Origin: Ophiodon elongatus | Lineage: Eukaryota; Chordata; Actinopteri; Perciformes; Hexagrammidae | Assembly: GCA_016806645.1 (NCBI GenBank) | Contig: JACSYO010001810.1 | Location: forward strand, 7,671,501-7,735,500 | Length of the DNA stretch: 64,000 bases | Reading direction: 5' to 3' | In this document: positions 50,201 through 59,526 of the stretch, one piece after another | How positions within the stretch are numbered: position 1 is the stretch's first letter | Layout of the letters: every line of letters begins with the position of its first letter | Position numbers and translations under genes: made by a program | Notes under the pieces: model-generated | Databases searched by the model: none | Seen by the model: the letters and a program-made list of their open reading frames with translations, nothing else | What the model was told of the DNA's origin: nothing

Positions 50201-53200
50201 CTCGAGCACCTATGTCACAAGATGTCTCGCACAACAGGGAGTATGTCTGCTAGTTCATCAGGGTCATGTGCAGTTAAATAATTCATGAAAATGAATTGAA
50301 ACATCAGGTTTGTTTTTCACAAAATCTTGTGAGTTTGTGCTCTTAAATAGTTGTTTGATTTTTGTTCTACTAAAATGCAAGCTGTTGTTTTTTGTCTATA
50401 CACTCTCTCTCCCGCCTTCCAAAGAGCAAATGTCCAGTCTCATTTCATGATTCAATAGACCAACTCAAACTTTTGCATAGCAACAGGAGACATCAGTGAA
50501 TGTCTTTTGTAAGGTGAGCTGAGAAGATTCCTCGGAGAGGAATGAACTGTGCAAACGTCACACATGTCATTTTTAGTGCAGGATGTTGCGCAACGGCATG
50601 AAATGCAATTCCCCATTTGGTCTGGCTTCTGCCGGTGATGTGCGCCTCACTATAAGCTAATTAGAGTTAAAGGTATTTAATGCTACAATACCATGTGTCC
50701 TACAGTAAGTCTCTCAAATACAATAAGAAAGTAAACACAGACCTATGCAGAAATGTTCTCTCAGTAAAACTTGTCTTTCATTTGTAAGTCAAACGCATGC
50801 TATTCATTTTTTTGCTGTGCATGATTTTTTTTTCTCTGTGTGTGTGTGTGTGTGGGGAACTAACACTTATGATTTATAAAGTGGTTTAATCTCTTAGTCT
50901 ATTCTAAGCAGTTCTTCCTCACTATGTTGGTCTGCTTCTGTTGTGTCTGTCTGTCATAGGGCCACCTCAGGCAGCAGGAGGCAGTGCAGGGTTGGATGAG
51001 GACTCGGACGTGGAGGTCGTGTTTGCCAGGGAACCCACTGCTGAACAGGCAGCTTTAGCCAGAGAACTCATGCTGCCTCTCACCTTCTTCTGCTACCAGA
51101 ATGAGCCAGGGTACACCAGCGACGATCAAACTGATGGTGAGACCAAATGTTAGGAAATGAGAGTATAAAAAGTGTGTGTTGTTGAAATGAACACGGGAAA
51201 TACAAAGACTCATTAAATTTTTATTGTTTCATTTTCCAATTATTTTTTTTTTGCATTTTCCACAGATTGTATTTTATTTAAATTAATTTATCTTCAGCTC
51301 ATTTCGTTAAAGCAAAGTTTGACTTCACACCTCCTCTTAGAGGGGTGAAAAGGCTCCGCAGCTTTTATCACCGCGCTGTTTTATTGAAGTAAGCCGATAT
51401 TGTTTGCTGCTTGTGGGATTACTGAATTTACATTCCACATAACCATACTGATGTTTGAATAAGATAAATAATTGTAAATAAAGACATTTTTTCATATAAA
51501 AAAAAAAGAAAATGCAAATATTTCTATGAAGTGACGGAAAGAATTCAAATGATCAGGATTACTTTCTCATATTCCATTTGGAGTTTATTATGTTTCAGAG
51601 AAACACTGTGGGATCAGCATCTTACTTTATGACAAAAAAAGTAATTTTAAGAGATTTTATTTTCTATTTTCAGATGAGGACTTTGAGTCCGCAGTAAACG
51701 CCTTGAATGGAAAGCTCTACGCTGATCCTCCTGAGAAAAATGCTGCATCATGTGGTGATGGTATGTATGGTATGTATGTCATATCCTGTCACACACACCA
51801 TTTGATCAAATTACTCGCCCTCCGATTTGTCAGATATCATGTTGGTTCGATTCATTTCCCGGACATTGTCAGGGCTGTAATGGACGAATAATCTTTTCAA
51901 TACGCTATTCACTTTATGGCAAAGTCTGCGGACAGAGCCAGAGGCAATGCTAACCTCGCCTGCCACTCGTTCTTGAGCCCTAAACTTGTGTGTCCTGCAT
52001 ACAGAGCCAGACTGCCAGGTGGTGTGGGAAAAGAAGCCGACGCCGGAGGAGAAGGAGAAGGCCAAAAGCCTCCAGCTTCCACCCACCTTCTTCTGCGGCC
52101 TGAGCGCCACAGACAGCGACCCGGACCACGACAAGCCCGAAGACTTTGAGACAGAAGTCCGCAAGGCGCAGCAAGACCTGGTAACGGACACAACCCTTAG
52201 AAACTAGTCTGAAAGAAGATGTTAGGAAAGCAAAATGGCCCTAATTCTCAAAATGTATCAGTGCATGAAAAAACAACCTTAACCAGTTAGTTTTATTTGT
52301 TAATGTAGCATCAAGAGAGCAGCTGTATTATTGTAGTTTTAATTTGTAAATTGTTTCAGGGTGCCCAGTTAAACCAAGCTGAAAAGGCCTCCAGCAGCCC
52401 TTCTGTAGCTCCAGAAGAACCAACATCTGGCCCGTCATCCAGCAGTCCTTCTGTAGCTCCAGAAGAACCAACATCTGGCCCGTCATCCAGCAGTCCTTCT
52501 GTAGCTCCAGAAGAACCAACATCTGGCCCGTCATCCAGCAGTCCTTCTGTAGCTCCAGAAGAACCAACATCTGGCCCGTCATCCAGCAGCGCAGAAGCTG
52601 CAGACACTGCAGTCGGCAGCGCAGAAGCTGCAGGTGCCACGTCTACACCAGAGCAGCAGACCTCAGACCAGCCAACCGAGACTCAGAGTGAAGCTCCTGG
52701 CAGCAGCTCTCCCATTGACCTGTCGACTAAAAAGAGCCCAGAACCAGAGTCCAACACTGGGACTTCAATTACAACTAGTGAAGGTATAGAGCACTTAGTG
52801 TTCATTACTACAGATGTGAGGTTGTTGACAGTCCACCTGTTGTGTGTGGGTTATCACTGGTATACTCAATTTGTAACAACTATCCTCACAAGACTATAAT
52901 TACTGATATTTTGTGTTTTTGTTACATACACGTAGTCATTGATTTACTGCTAACCTTAGTAGTTTTGTCTGAACGCTGGAATAATATGGAAACGTAGCAC
53001 AGAGAAGTCTGGGAAGCAGATGGACACATTATGTTGCTCCTTTTGATTCCTTAAATACATTTTGCTGATTATACTTGTATACCGGCTTTTACTTCAGGAA
53101 GATTTTGATTGTGTCTCTTATTAGATGTTCATGTTGTTGTGTCAAACACACTTTCTGCTGGAATCCTGCATACAAAAAAGGAATCAAAGAAACTGCATTC

Positions 53201-55646
53201 AATTCAATATTTCATGACCGTTTTTTCGCTCCCACCACAGACCCCAACCCAGACTCCACCACAGACCCCAACTTTGGTTTCAAGTCGTTCGGAGGCTCCT
53301 CTTTTGCTGATTTGGCCCAAAACACAGACGCATTTGCATTTGGAAATCAAGGTTTGCTTCATCATTTTCTCAAGATGGTCTTTTGACAACTGACTGTCTT
53401 AGCATGACGATACACATCTCAACAAAATTATATTTCACCACGTATTTATTTATTTTTTTAAAGACACCAGCTTCTCTTGGGCAAATGCTGGAGCAACAGT
53501 TTTTGGGGGCGGATCTGCGCCAAAAAACGGCGGTGAGGAGGGCAGTGACGAAGAGGACGCGTCTAATGCGGACATTCACTTTGAGCCGATTGTGTCACTA
53601 CCAGAGGTACCTTTTTTTAAAATGCTGAACTTTTGGTATACATTAAATTTTAAGTTTCGTGAATGATGTACATCTTTTGTGTAATCGTGTGTCTCTCAGG
53701 TGGAGACAAAGTCTGGAGAAGAGGACGAGGAAATCCTGTTCAAGGAGCGCGCCAAGCTGTACCGATGGGACCGAGACCTCGGCCAGTGGAAGGAGCGCGG
53801 CATCGGTGACCTCAAGATCCTCTTCCACCCTACCAAACATTTCTACCGAGTCCTGATGAGAAGAGAGCAGGTGCTGAGGGTTTGTGCCAACCACACGATC
53901 ACTCAGGCGATGGAACTCAAACCCATGAACGCCTCGGCTAACGCACTGATCTGGACGGCCACCGACTACTCAGGTACACGTGGAGTGTTGATGCGAAGTC
54001 GGTGTCTGTGCTGTCTGTCCTTAGTTTCTTTAATCTGATGTTAATTAGCTGGCTTTTGTAGTGGCATCCAGTGACTGCACACTTTTATAGCTTTACATTG
54101 ATAACCTGCAATTTGAATTACCTTTTTATGTCCTTCGTCCTTCCCACGCATCCTGGAAAACAGTTGACCAATTTACCAGTCGTTGAAAACACGTGGAAAA
54201 TAATAGAAAGTCAAATGTCCTGGAAAATGCTGTGTCTGGGAAAAGTATTTAAAAATTCTCCTATTTTCCTTTAGCTTAGAAAGAACTAGTAGGCTATCCA
54301 TTAGAGCATCTCAAAACAAATACCATTGCCAACTGAAAGGGCTAAGTTATGTTCAGGATCATATTAACGTTCAAATGGTATTTCAGCGTTTTGAAGAGGC
54401 TGCTCTCTGGTGTGTTGTGGAAACACCTTGAACACCAAGTTACGTTAAATGGTGGCACATGCTGGTTCCATCATGTTGTTTTCATGCCAACTTGTTTGAA
54501 GCGGTTGAATAATGTTGAATGGGTTACTTAGCATGGTTGGTTCAGTTGCTGAAGTCAACGTGTGATTTACACTTAAGAGAGGATCTCATAGATGAGTTAT
54601 AGTGGTCAGACTCCCACAGAGAGGAACATATTGGTGTGAGGCATATCCCTGTCTGTCACACCAGCTCTTCACTGAAAATATCCTGAAAGAGGATCTCCAG
54701 AACAGAGTGGGAACACTGCATGTGTGCAGATGCTTTGTAGCTGTCCTCTTGCTGATGCTCTCTTGTATTTCCCTCTGTTTTTCAAGATGGCGACGGCGCA
54801 GTGGAGCAGCTGGCGGCCAAGTTCAAAACTCCTGAAATAACCGAATCCTTCAAGAAGACCTTCTGCGAGTGTCAGAGCCGCACCGGCCAAACTGAAGGCG
54901 ATGAGTCGTGCAGCTTCTCACCTCAGATGTCCAGAGTTCAAGAGCACTCCAGAGACACTAACCCCCTGGTGTTCCTCGAGGTGACAGCCGATGGCCAACC
55001 GCTGGGCACCATCACCGTAGAGCTCTTCTCCCATATCGTCCCAAAGACGGCAGAGAACTTTAGGGCTCTCTGTACCGGTGAGAAGGGCTTCGGGCTTCGG
55101 GACTCCATCTTCCACAGAATCATACCGGCCTTCATGTGTCAGGTGAGGAGATCATATAATTAAGATCATTTCTCAGACGGTTTAGTGTCGTGATAGTTTG
55201 CTCAGTCTGGTGCTAGTAGAGGGAACAATAGTCCCGATGGGGCAACAAGACCCCCACGATGATGGTGCTTTTTTTTTTGTATGTAGCAGATTTCAGTGTA
55301 ATATTACTAACAAGTTCCCCATTGGTCCTTTTTTTTTTAGGGTGGTGACATCACCAACAGCGACGGCACGGGAGGAAAGTCCATCTACGGCAGCAAGTTT
55401 GAGGATGAGAACTTTGATGTCCGGCATACAGGCCCGGGCATCCTGTCAATGGCCAATCATGGGCGCGACACTAACAACTCCCAATTCTTCATCACGCTGA
55501 AGAAAGCCGAGCACCTGGACTTCAAACATGTGGTTTTCGGCTGGGTTCGGGACGGCATGGATGTTGTGCAACAGATGGGAGAGCTGGGCACAAAGGGAGG
55601 CAAGCCCACAAAGAAGCTGGTCATCACAGAATGTGGACAGCTGTAG
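33665..55646 (+). CDS. ranbp2: RANBP2 (Nup358), nuclear pore cytoplasmic filament protein and SUMO E3 ligase
   Basis: 29 exons: 33665-33736, 34978-35045, 35148-35259, 36636-36788, 36898-37128, 37255-37397, 38038-38233, 38786-38926, 39188-39347, 39763-39944, 40632-40834, 41085-41208, 42022-42183, 42784-42921, 43407-43538, 43616-43840, 43989-44072, 44419-44560, 44693-44787, 44883-49557, 50960-51136, 51674-51760, 52005-52180, 52360-52783, 53241-53351, 53464-53606, 53700-53973, 54787-55142, 55341-55646. Every junction is GT-AG and phases agree, giving 3,163 aa (human 3,224). Order: TPR/helical N-terminus (MRRSKAEVDRY), RanBD1 (about 1186-1318), six RanBP2-type zinc fingers (1350-1714; human has eight), RanBD2 (1925-2059), RanBD3 (2220-2351), SUMO E3/IR region (about 2490-2600), RanBD4 (2843-2972), and a C-terminal cyclophilin domain (3001-3163). 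FG motifs are scattered between. It binds Ran-GTP, SUMO-RanGAP1-Ubc9 and Crm1 at the pore. The last intron-rich part is compact compared with mammals. Confidence 0.97.
34590..34680 (+). mobile_element. Dispersed-repeat fragment in RANBP2 intron 1
   Basis: The stretch TTTTATTTGTATAGTGCTTT followed by ACAAGGTACTCAAGGCACTT matches a dispersed vertebrate repeat usually seen as 'tttatttatatagcgcttt'. Ends are not defined. Confidence 0.4.
35320..35475 (+). mobile_element. Diverged SINE-like fragment in RANBP2 intron 3
   Basis: GTGTCATTGAGCAAGACAAT, then GTTGCTCC-like and GTGAGTGAATGAGAGGC text, resembles a common teleost SINE/L2-tail repeat that reads 'gtgtccttgggcaagacact'. It is fragmentary and without target duplications. 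Recognition is from memory of the family. Confidence 0.45.
38012..38035 (+). repeat. (GT)12 at the 3' splice site of RANBP2 exon 7
   Basis: The tract runs directly into the acceptor TAG at 38035-38037, replacing a usual pyrimidine tract. Confidence 0.95.
41230..41280 (+). repeat. (CA)25 microsatellite in RANBP2 intron 12
   Basis: 51 bp of CA starting 21 bases after the exon 12 donor (41209). CA repeats just inside a donor can bind hnRNP L; an effect here is inference. Confidence 0.97.
44883..49557 (+). CDS. ranbp2: RANBP2 giant exon 20: three RanBDs, zinc fingers and FG repeats
   Basis: A single 4,675-nt exon, phase 0 in and phase 1 out. RanBD1 is at about 45675-46074, RanBD2 at 47893-48296 and RanBD3 at 48780-49172, each with the FEPVV/FEPIV opening and KERGxGxxKxL, RLLMRREQVLK-type core. 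Zinc fingers (pattern W-x-C-x2-C-x10-C-x2-C) begin at about 46168, 46500, 46684, 46891, 47062 and 47176. FG/FxFG motifs (FTFGNKSAPGFSF, FTFKFGTDSSK, FGSGFGSQFGKK) lie between them. Fingers 3 and 4 come from a recent 207-bp duplication. An Asn-Pro run is encoded at about 46246-46275. Confidence 0.96.
46246..46275 (+). repeat. Coding hexanucleotide repeat (CCCAAT)n
   Basis: About five tandem copies encode alternating Asn-Pro after zinc finger 1 of RANBP2 (SANPNPNPNPNSS). Confidence 0.9.
46584..46997 (+). repeat. Two-copy 207-bp in-frame duplication in RANBP2
   Basis: The text from CTTAAAGCCTCACCTA at 46584 recurs at 46791. Each 69-aa unit holds an FG linker (SGFGAQFGKK) and one zinc finger (GQWDCNVCEVRNEVSAGNC). 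The two fingers are identical in protein sequence and differ at only a few bases. Confidence 0.9.
49558..50959 (+). other. RANBP2 intron 20 with a candidate cassette exon
   Basis: 1.4 kb of non-coding sequence except for the exon-like segment at 49945-50022, listed separately. A TG tract lies at about 50839-50854. Confidence 0.6.
49945..50022 (+). CDS. ranbp2: Candidate 78-nt cassette exon of RANBP2
   Basis: An acceptor (TCATCATCCTTTAG) and donor (CAG|GTACTC) bracket 78 nt that is open in exactly the frame needed between exon 20 (ends phase 1) and exon 21 (starts phase 1). Inclusion adds 26 aa, beginning GLDFRLFKDNPMAFW and ending TTQFEPPG, without disturbing either neighbour. It would sit between the FKIPEK end of exon 20 and the SUMO E3 region. 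I could not compare it with other species, so it is a prediction. Confidence 0.55.
52393..52584 (+). repeat. 48-bp coding minisatellite, four copies
   Basis: Four tandem copies (52393, 52441, 52489, 52537) within RANBP2 exon 24. Three are identical and the first differs by one base. Each encodes 16 residues, SSPSVAPEEPTSGPSS in rotation, a Ser/Pro/Glu-rich disordered linker after the SUMO E3 region. Confidence 0.97.
53241..53351 (+). CDS. ranbp2: RANBP2 exon 25, symmetric with tandem acceptors and weak donor
   Basis: A 111-nt, phase 1-1 exon encoding an FG-type segment (NFGFKSFGGSSFADLAQNTD). Two near-identical acceptors CCACCACAG|ACCCC occur 24 nt apart (exon start 53241 or 53265), both in frame. 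The donor is the weak GTTTGC. It may be alternatively spliced. Confidence 0.8.
54787..55646 (+). CDS. ranbp2: RANBP2 exons 28-29: end of RanBD4 and cyclophilin domain
   Basis: Exon 28 (54787-55142) completes RanBD4 (VEQLAAKFKTPEITESFKKT) and starts the cyclophilin fold (NPLVFLEVTADGQPLGTITV). Exon 29 (55341-55646) finishes it, ending ITECGQL. The catalytic Arg equivalent is present in FHRIIPAFMCQGGD. The position of the cyclosporin-contact Trp of cyclophilin A holds His (AEHLDFKHVVFG), as in mammalian RANBP2. Confidence 0.95.
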
Positions 55647-55944
55647 CGTTTTAAATGTTGCGGTGAAGATTTACACATTTGTTTTTCGTCCGTAAAGTTA
55701 AAGTCAAAAAAAGACTTTGGATAATGACGGATAGTTTCCTGTGCAGCGCTAACCGTCCTGCTCGACCTGAATCCATTGTCATTCGGCATCTGAGAATTAA
55801 ACACTGATTACAGGACTTCCCTTTGAGACCTTTCATATTAAAAACTTGGCTCCAATAGCCTGGGAAAATATATAGATATCTATATCTATAGATGTATAGA
55901 TATACATCTATAGATAGATGTATCTTTATCATTCTGTCAATAAA
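55647..55944 (+). other. ranbp2: RANBP2 3'UTR
   Basis: About 300 bases ending at the AATAAA at 55939-55944. It contains a small palindromic TATAGATA-type cluster at about 55868-55920 that could form a hairpin. Confidence 0.65.
55939..55944 (+). terminator. ranbp2: RANBP2 poly(A) signal
   Basis: AATAAA about 290 bases past the stop, followed by T/GT-rich sequence (TTTGTTTATTTTGTGTGT). Confidence 0.7.
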
Positions 55945-56940
55945 TTCTCATTTGTTTATTTTGTGTGTATAATTGTACATGGGCTACTTTTTTAATGTTT
56001 TTTGTTCTCTTGTTTTGCATGTGCTCCTCTTAAATGTGCTGGTCCACCATAAGCTCCTCTTTGGTATTTCTTTCCCTTTTTGAGGAAGTCTTAACTATAA
56101 TGAAAGGTGAGGATGTTATTTGAATGCACCTATTGGTTTGTAACTACTTTTTACTGTAGGACTCTCCCAGTGATTTTTTTTTTTTTGTGTAAGTGACTTT
56201 CACAGTGTGCAGATAAACTAAATAAACTTGAGACATCTCACCATGTTGCTCTGTATAAATGCTAGATGACAACGTTGCATCTGGTTTGGTTTTGACAAAG
56301 GCAATCCATTATAGTTTAAGATGATCACAAAATTGAAATAAAGTTGCTTTATATGTAATGGATGGCTGCTTGAAATATGTTCTGTCTCATGTTTGTCCAA
56401 ATACATTCAGGCTGCATGCATGGTCACTGTTATGGATTTTACCATCTAATGTCTACTTGTAAGCTCTTAACACTGGCTGTATTTGTTTACGCATGTGTTG
56501 TGGCAGCTCAACTAGTCTTTTTATCTTCTTAAAGTAATACAAGTTAATTTCATTTGAGGTATTTTAAGAACCTGAGTTTACATTCTACACTGGTAGATTT
56601 TATAGGCTGATTGCAGTATTTGTAGCCTCAATGTAGTTGATCTTGACCACTTAAGACAGAATGAGAGTGTTTAGGTATTTGTGTTGGGAAATATATTTCA
56701 TAGATAATGTGAAATTAACTGTAAAATGAAAAAGACAGCCAAAGAAAAATCCAAGATGGCATTCACATAATTGGAAAATTAGACATTATTGTAGATGTCT
56801 GGCAGGGATTTTGACTCGTGTCTTGTAAATTCAAGAGGTAAAAGATCCACTTCCACAACATGCACTTCATTACTTGAGAATTCACAAAGTTACCTCTTTT
56901 GTTTCTCATGTGTGAGGAGAATAACGGAGTCAAGTTCTTA
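55945..56940. other. Intergenic region between RANBP2 and TPT1
   Basis: AT-rich DNA without gene-like signal. AATAAA motifs occur near 56220 and 56337 but are probably incidental or distal RANBP2 signals. Confidence 0.5.
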
Positions 56941-56949
56941 TATCCTCGA

Positions 56950-57225
56950 GTTGTATGTGTATATATGTATATATACACATGTACATATATATATATATAC
57001 ATATACATGTGTACATATATATACATGTACATATATATATACATGTACATATATATACATATACATGTACATATATATACATATACATATATATACATAT
57101 ACATATATATATATATATATACATATATATATACATATATGTACATATATATATATATGTATATATTATACATATACATATATATACATATACATATATA
57201 TACATATACATGTATATATATATAC

Positions 57226-57256
<31 letters not shown>

Positions 57257-57262
57257 CATATA

Positions 57263-57310
<48 letters not shown>

Positions 57311-57800
57311 CATATATATACATATATATATATATACACATGTACATATATATACATGTACATATATATATATGTACATATATATACATATATATACATG
57401 TACATATATATACATGTACATATATATATATATGTACATATATATATATGTACATATATATACATATATATACACATGTACATATATACATGTATATATA
57501 TATACATGTATATATGTACATATATATACATGTACATATACATGTACATATATATACACATGTACATATATATGGATATGTATATATATATGTTATATAT
57601 ATATACGTACATGTATATATATATGTGTACATATATATACATATGTATGTATATATATATATACATACATATGTATATATATGTATATACATATACATGT
57701 ATATAGATGTATGTGTATGTATACATATATATGTGTATACATATATATACATGTATATACATGTATATAGTGTATATACATGTATATAGTTACATATACG
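56950..57800. repeat. Long alternating purine-pyrimidine tract (TA/CA/TG)n
   Basis: About 850 bp built almost entirely from TA, CA and TG dinucleotides in imperfect short units (ATATATACATGTACATAT type), with only occasional breaks (near 57573, 57592, 57705). It gives long spurious Ile/Tyr/Thr/His open frames on both strands. It ends in CACACGCGCACGCG-type sequence near 57800, about 180 bp before the TPT1 start site. Confidence 0.95.
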
Positions 57801-57979
57801 CGCACGCGCACGCACACAGGAACAGAATTCTTTGGCTTCATTCATGATTCATTGAAACGTGGCTGTAGTACCACCTTCCGCCACCGCGTCAAAGTGGCAG
57901 CAAAGCGCGAGAGGCAGAAGAAACCAGCCCACGGTGACGTCAGCAGGATGTAAATGCCGAGCCTCGCGGTCCCCTCGGT
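57801..57979 (+). promoter_or_regulatory. tpt1: TPT1 promoter with a perfect CRE
   Basis: A palindromic CRE TGACGTCA at 57935-57942 lies about 40 bases before the inferred start. A weak TATA-like TGTAAATG is near 57949-57956, about 28 bases before it. CREB control of the human TPT1 promoter has been reported, so the site fits family knowledge. Confidence 0.7.
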
Positions 57980-57992
57980 CTTTTCCCTCTCC
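57980..57992 (+). promoter_or_regulatory. tpt1: TPT1 5'TOP motif and inferred transcription start
   Basis: CTTTTCCCTCTCC: a C followed by an uninterrupted pyrimidine run, the terminal oligopyrimidine motif that puts TPT1 mRNA under mTOR/LARP1 translation control in vertebrates. The 5'UTR is then about 75 nt. Confidence 0.75.
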
Positions 57993-58054
57993 GGTGCTGT
58001 TTGGGCGGCAGGCCTGCTCTCTGTGTCTGAAAGATCTCACACCGAAGTCACACA

Positions 58055-59495
58055 ATGATCATCTACAAGTGCATCATCTCTGGTGAGTACTCGTTTTCAG
58101 TACCTAGCCTTTCTTCTTCGTTAGTCGCGTGACGGTTGCGACCGTTATTTTAGCTGGGAGTCCCGTATTTAGGGAGAGTTCGTTCCGGCTAGCGACTGTT
58201 AGCTCGGTAACGCGTTAGCCGGTTTTTCTGGCCCGAGGATCGAGTTACGGCTCCGGTGAGTTGGCCAAAAATGGGGGACGTGTGGCTACCGGGTGTCTAA
58301 TTATACATCCGGACGACTTTATCCGGTGGTTCGGGATATTAGCGGCACGTTAGTCGGTAAAGTGACGATGTACGAGGCCTTACGGCGACTCGAAGCTTCT
58401 AGTGGCTCGAAGCTTCTAGTGGCTCTACATTTAACTCCTCTATCATGACACCGGGATAACCCTCGGTTATTTAATCACGACGTCAATGAGCGAGATGGAA
58501 ACGGGGTAAAGGCGTAAAGGCGTTGGTTAGTCACCACAGAGGAATGTTGAGGCTCGCGCACTGGCGTTTACGTAGCTCGCGGATGATGATGACGCATTCA
58601 GAGGCAGCTCGGAGACTCTGTGCTTTGTGTGACACGTGTGTTTCCTCCCGCAGATGATGAGATGTTCTCGGACAGCTTCAAAGTCAAGGAAACAGAGAAT
58701 GGCATCTTCTATGAAGTTGAAGGAAAGGTGAGTCGAAGGATCTGTGTGTGTGTGTGTGTGAGATGAAATTAAAATGTGTTTTCTATTCACACGGCTGGCT
58801 CACTATAAGGCCACAAAGATCTGCTCACACTGTTAAAGCAGCAGCAGTGGTGATGATGGTTTTAACATTTAAGACCAATTTAAAAAAACGAGAGTGACTC
58901 TTTAGTTAAATCCCCCCCCCTTTTCTACACCCTCCTGCTCTGGTCTCACTGAACACAGCCCACATATTCACAGGGTGGGATTATATACTATAATCACGTT
59001 TTGTGGTCGCCTGCCATCATTTCTACACATCGAATCACGAGTCCAGAGAAAGTGTTGCACCAAGCAAAATTGCCAGAACTCGCACAAACAAATGAGTCAC
59101 GGTCATGTTTGATTCAAAGCCACAACCAGACTTTGGTCACGTACTGAATAAAACCACGCGTGGTCAAAGAAAGTGACGGTGTTCGGCATAAATGGAAGCG
59201 ATGAAAATAGCTAAATTGTTCACATTTTGGGTTACAGTTTTAATGAAATTTGAATTAAGTTAAACTACATGATTTTTGCTACTCATCTGGCTTCACGTTG
59301 GGTTAAAATAAGCAAACTGTAGAGATGGTTGTGTGTGAAAATCCCAGTACATCAGCAGTTTTTTTAAATACTCCTACCTGCCCGTATGACACCAACAACC
59401 ATGCCACGTTCAAAGTCACTTAAATCCCCTTTCTGATGCTCGGTTTGAACTTCAGCTGTTAGCATTTTAATTATTTGTGTTAACAAGCAATTGAA

Positions 59496-59526
<31 letters not shown>

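Noticed and set aside
52356..52640. Minus-strand frames with repeated MTGQMLVLLELQKDCW-like or DDGPDVGSSGATEGLL-like units
   Set aside because: Antisense reading of the 48-bp RANBP2 minisatellite.
56763..57845. Long open frames of 200-360 codons on both strands
   Set aside because: They are pure translations of the TA/CA/TG repeat (Ile-Tyr-Thr-His strings) with no splice, promoter or protein-like content.
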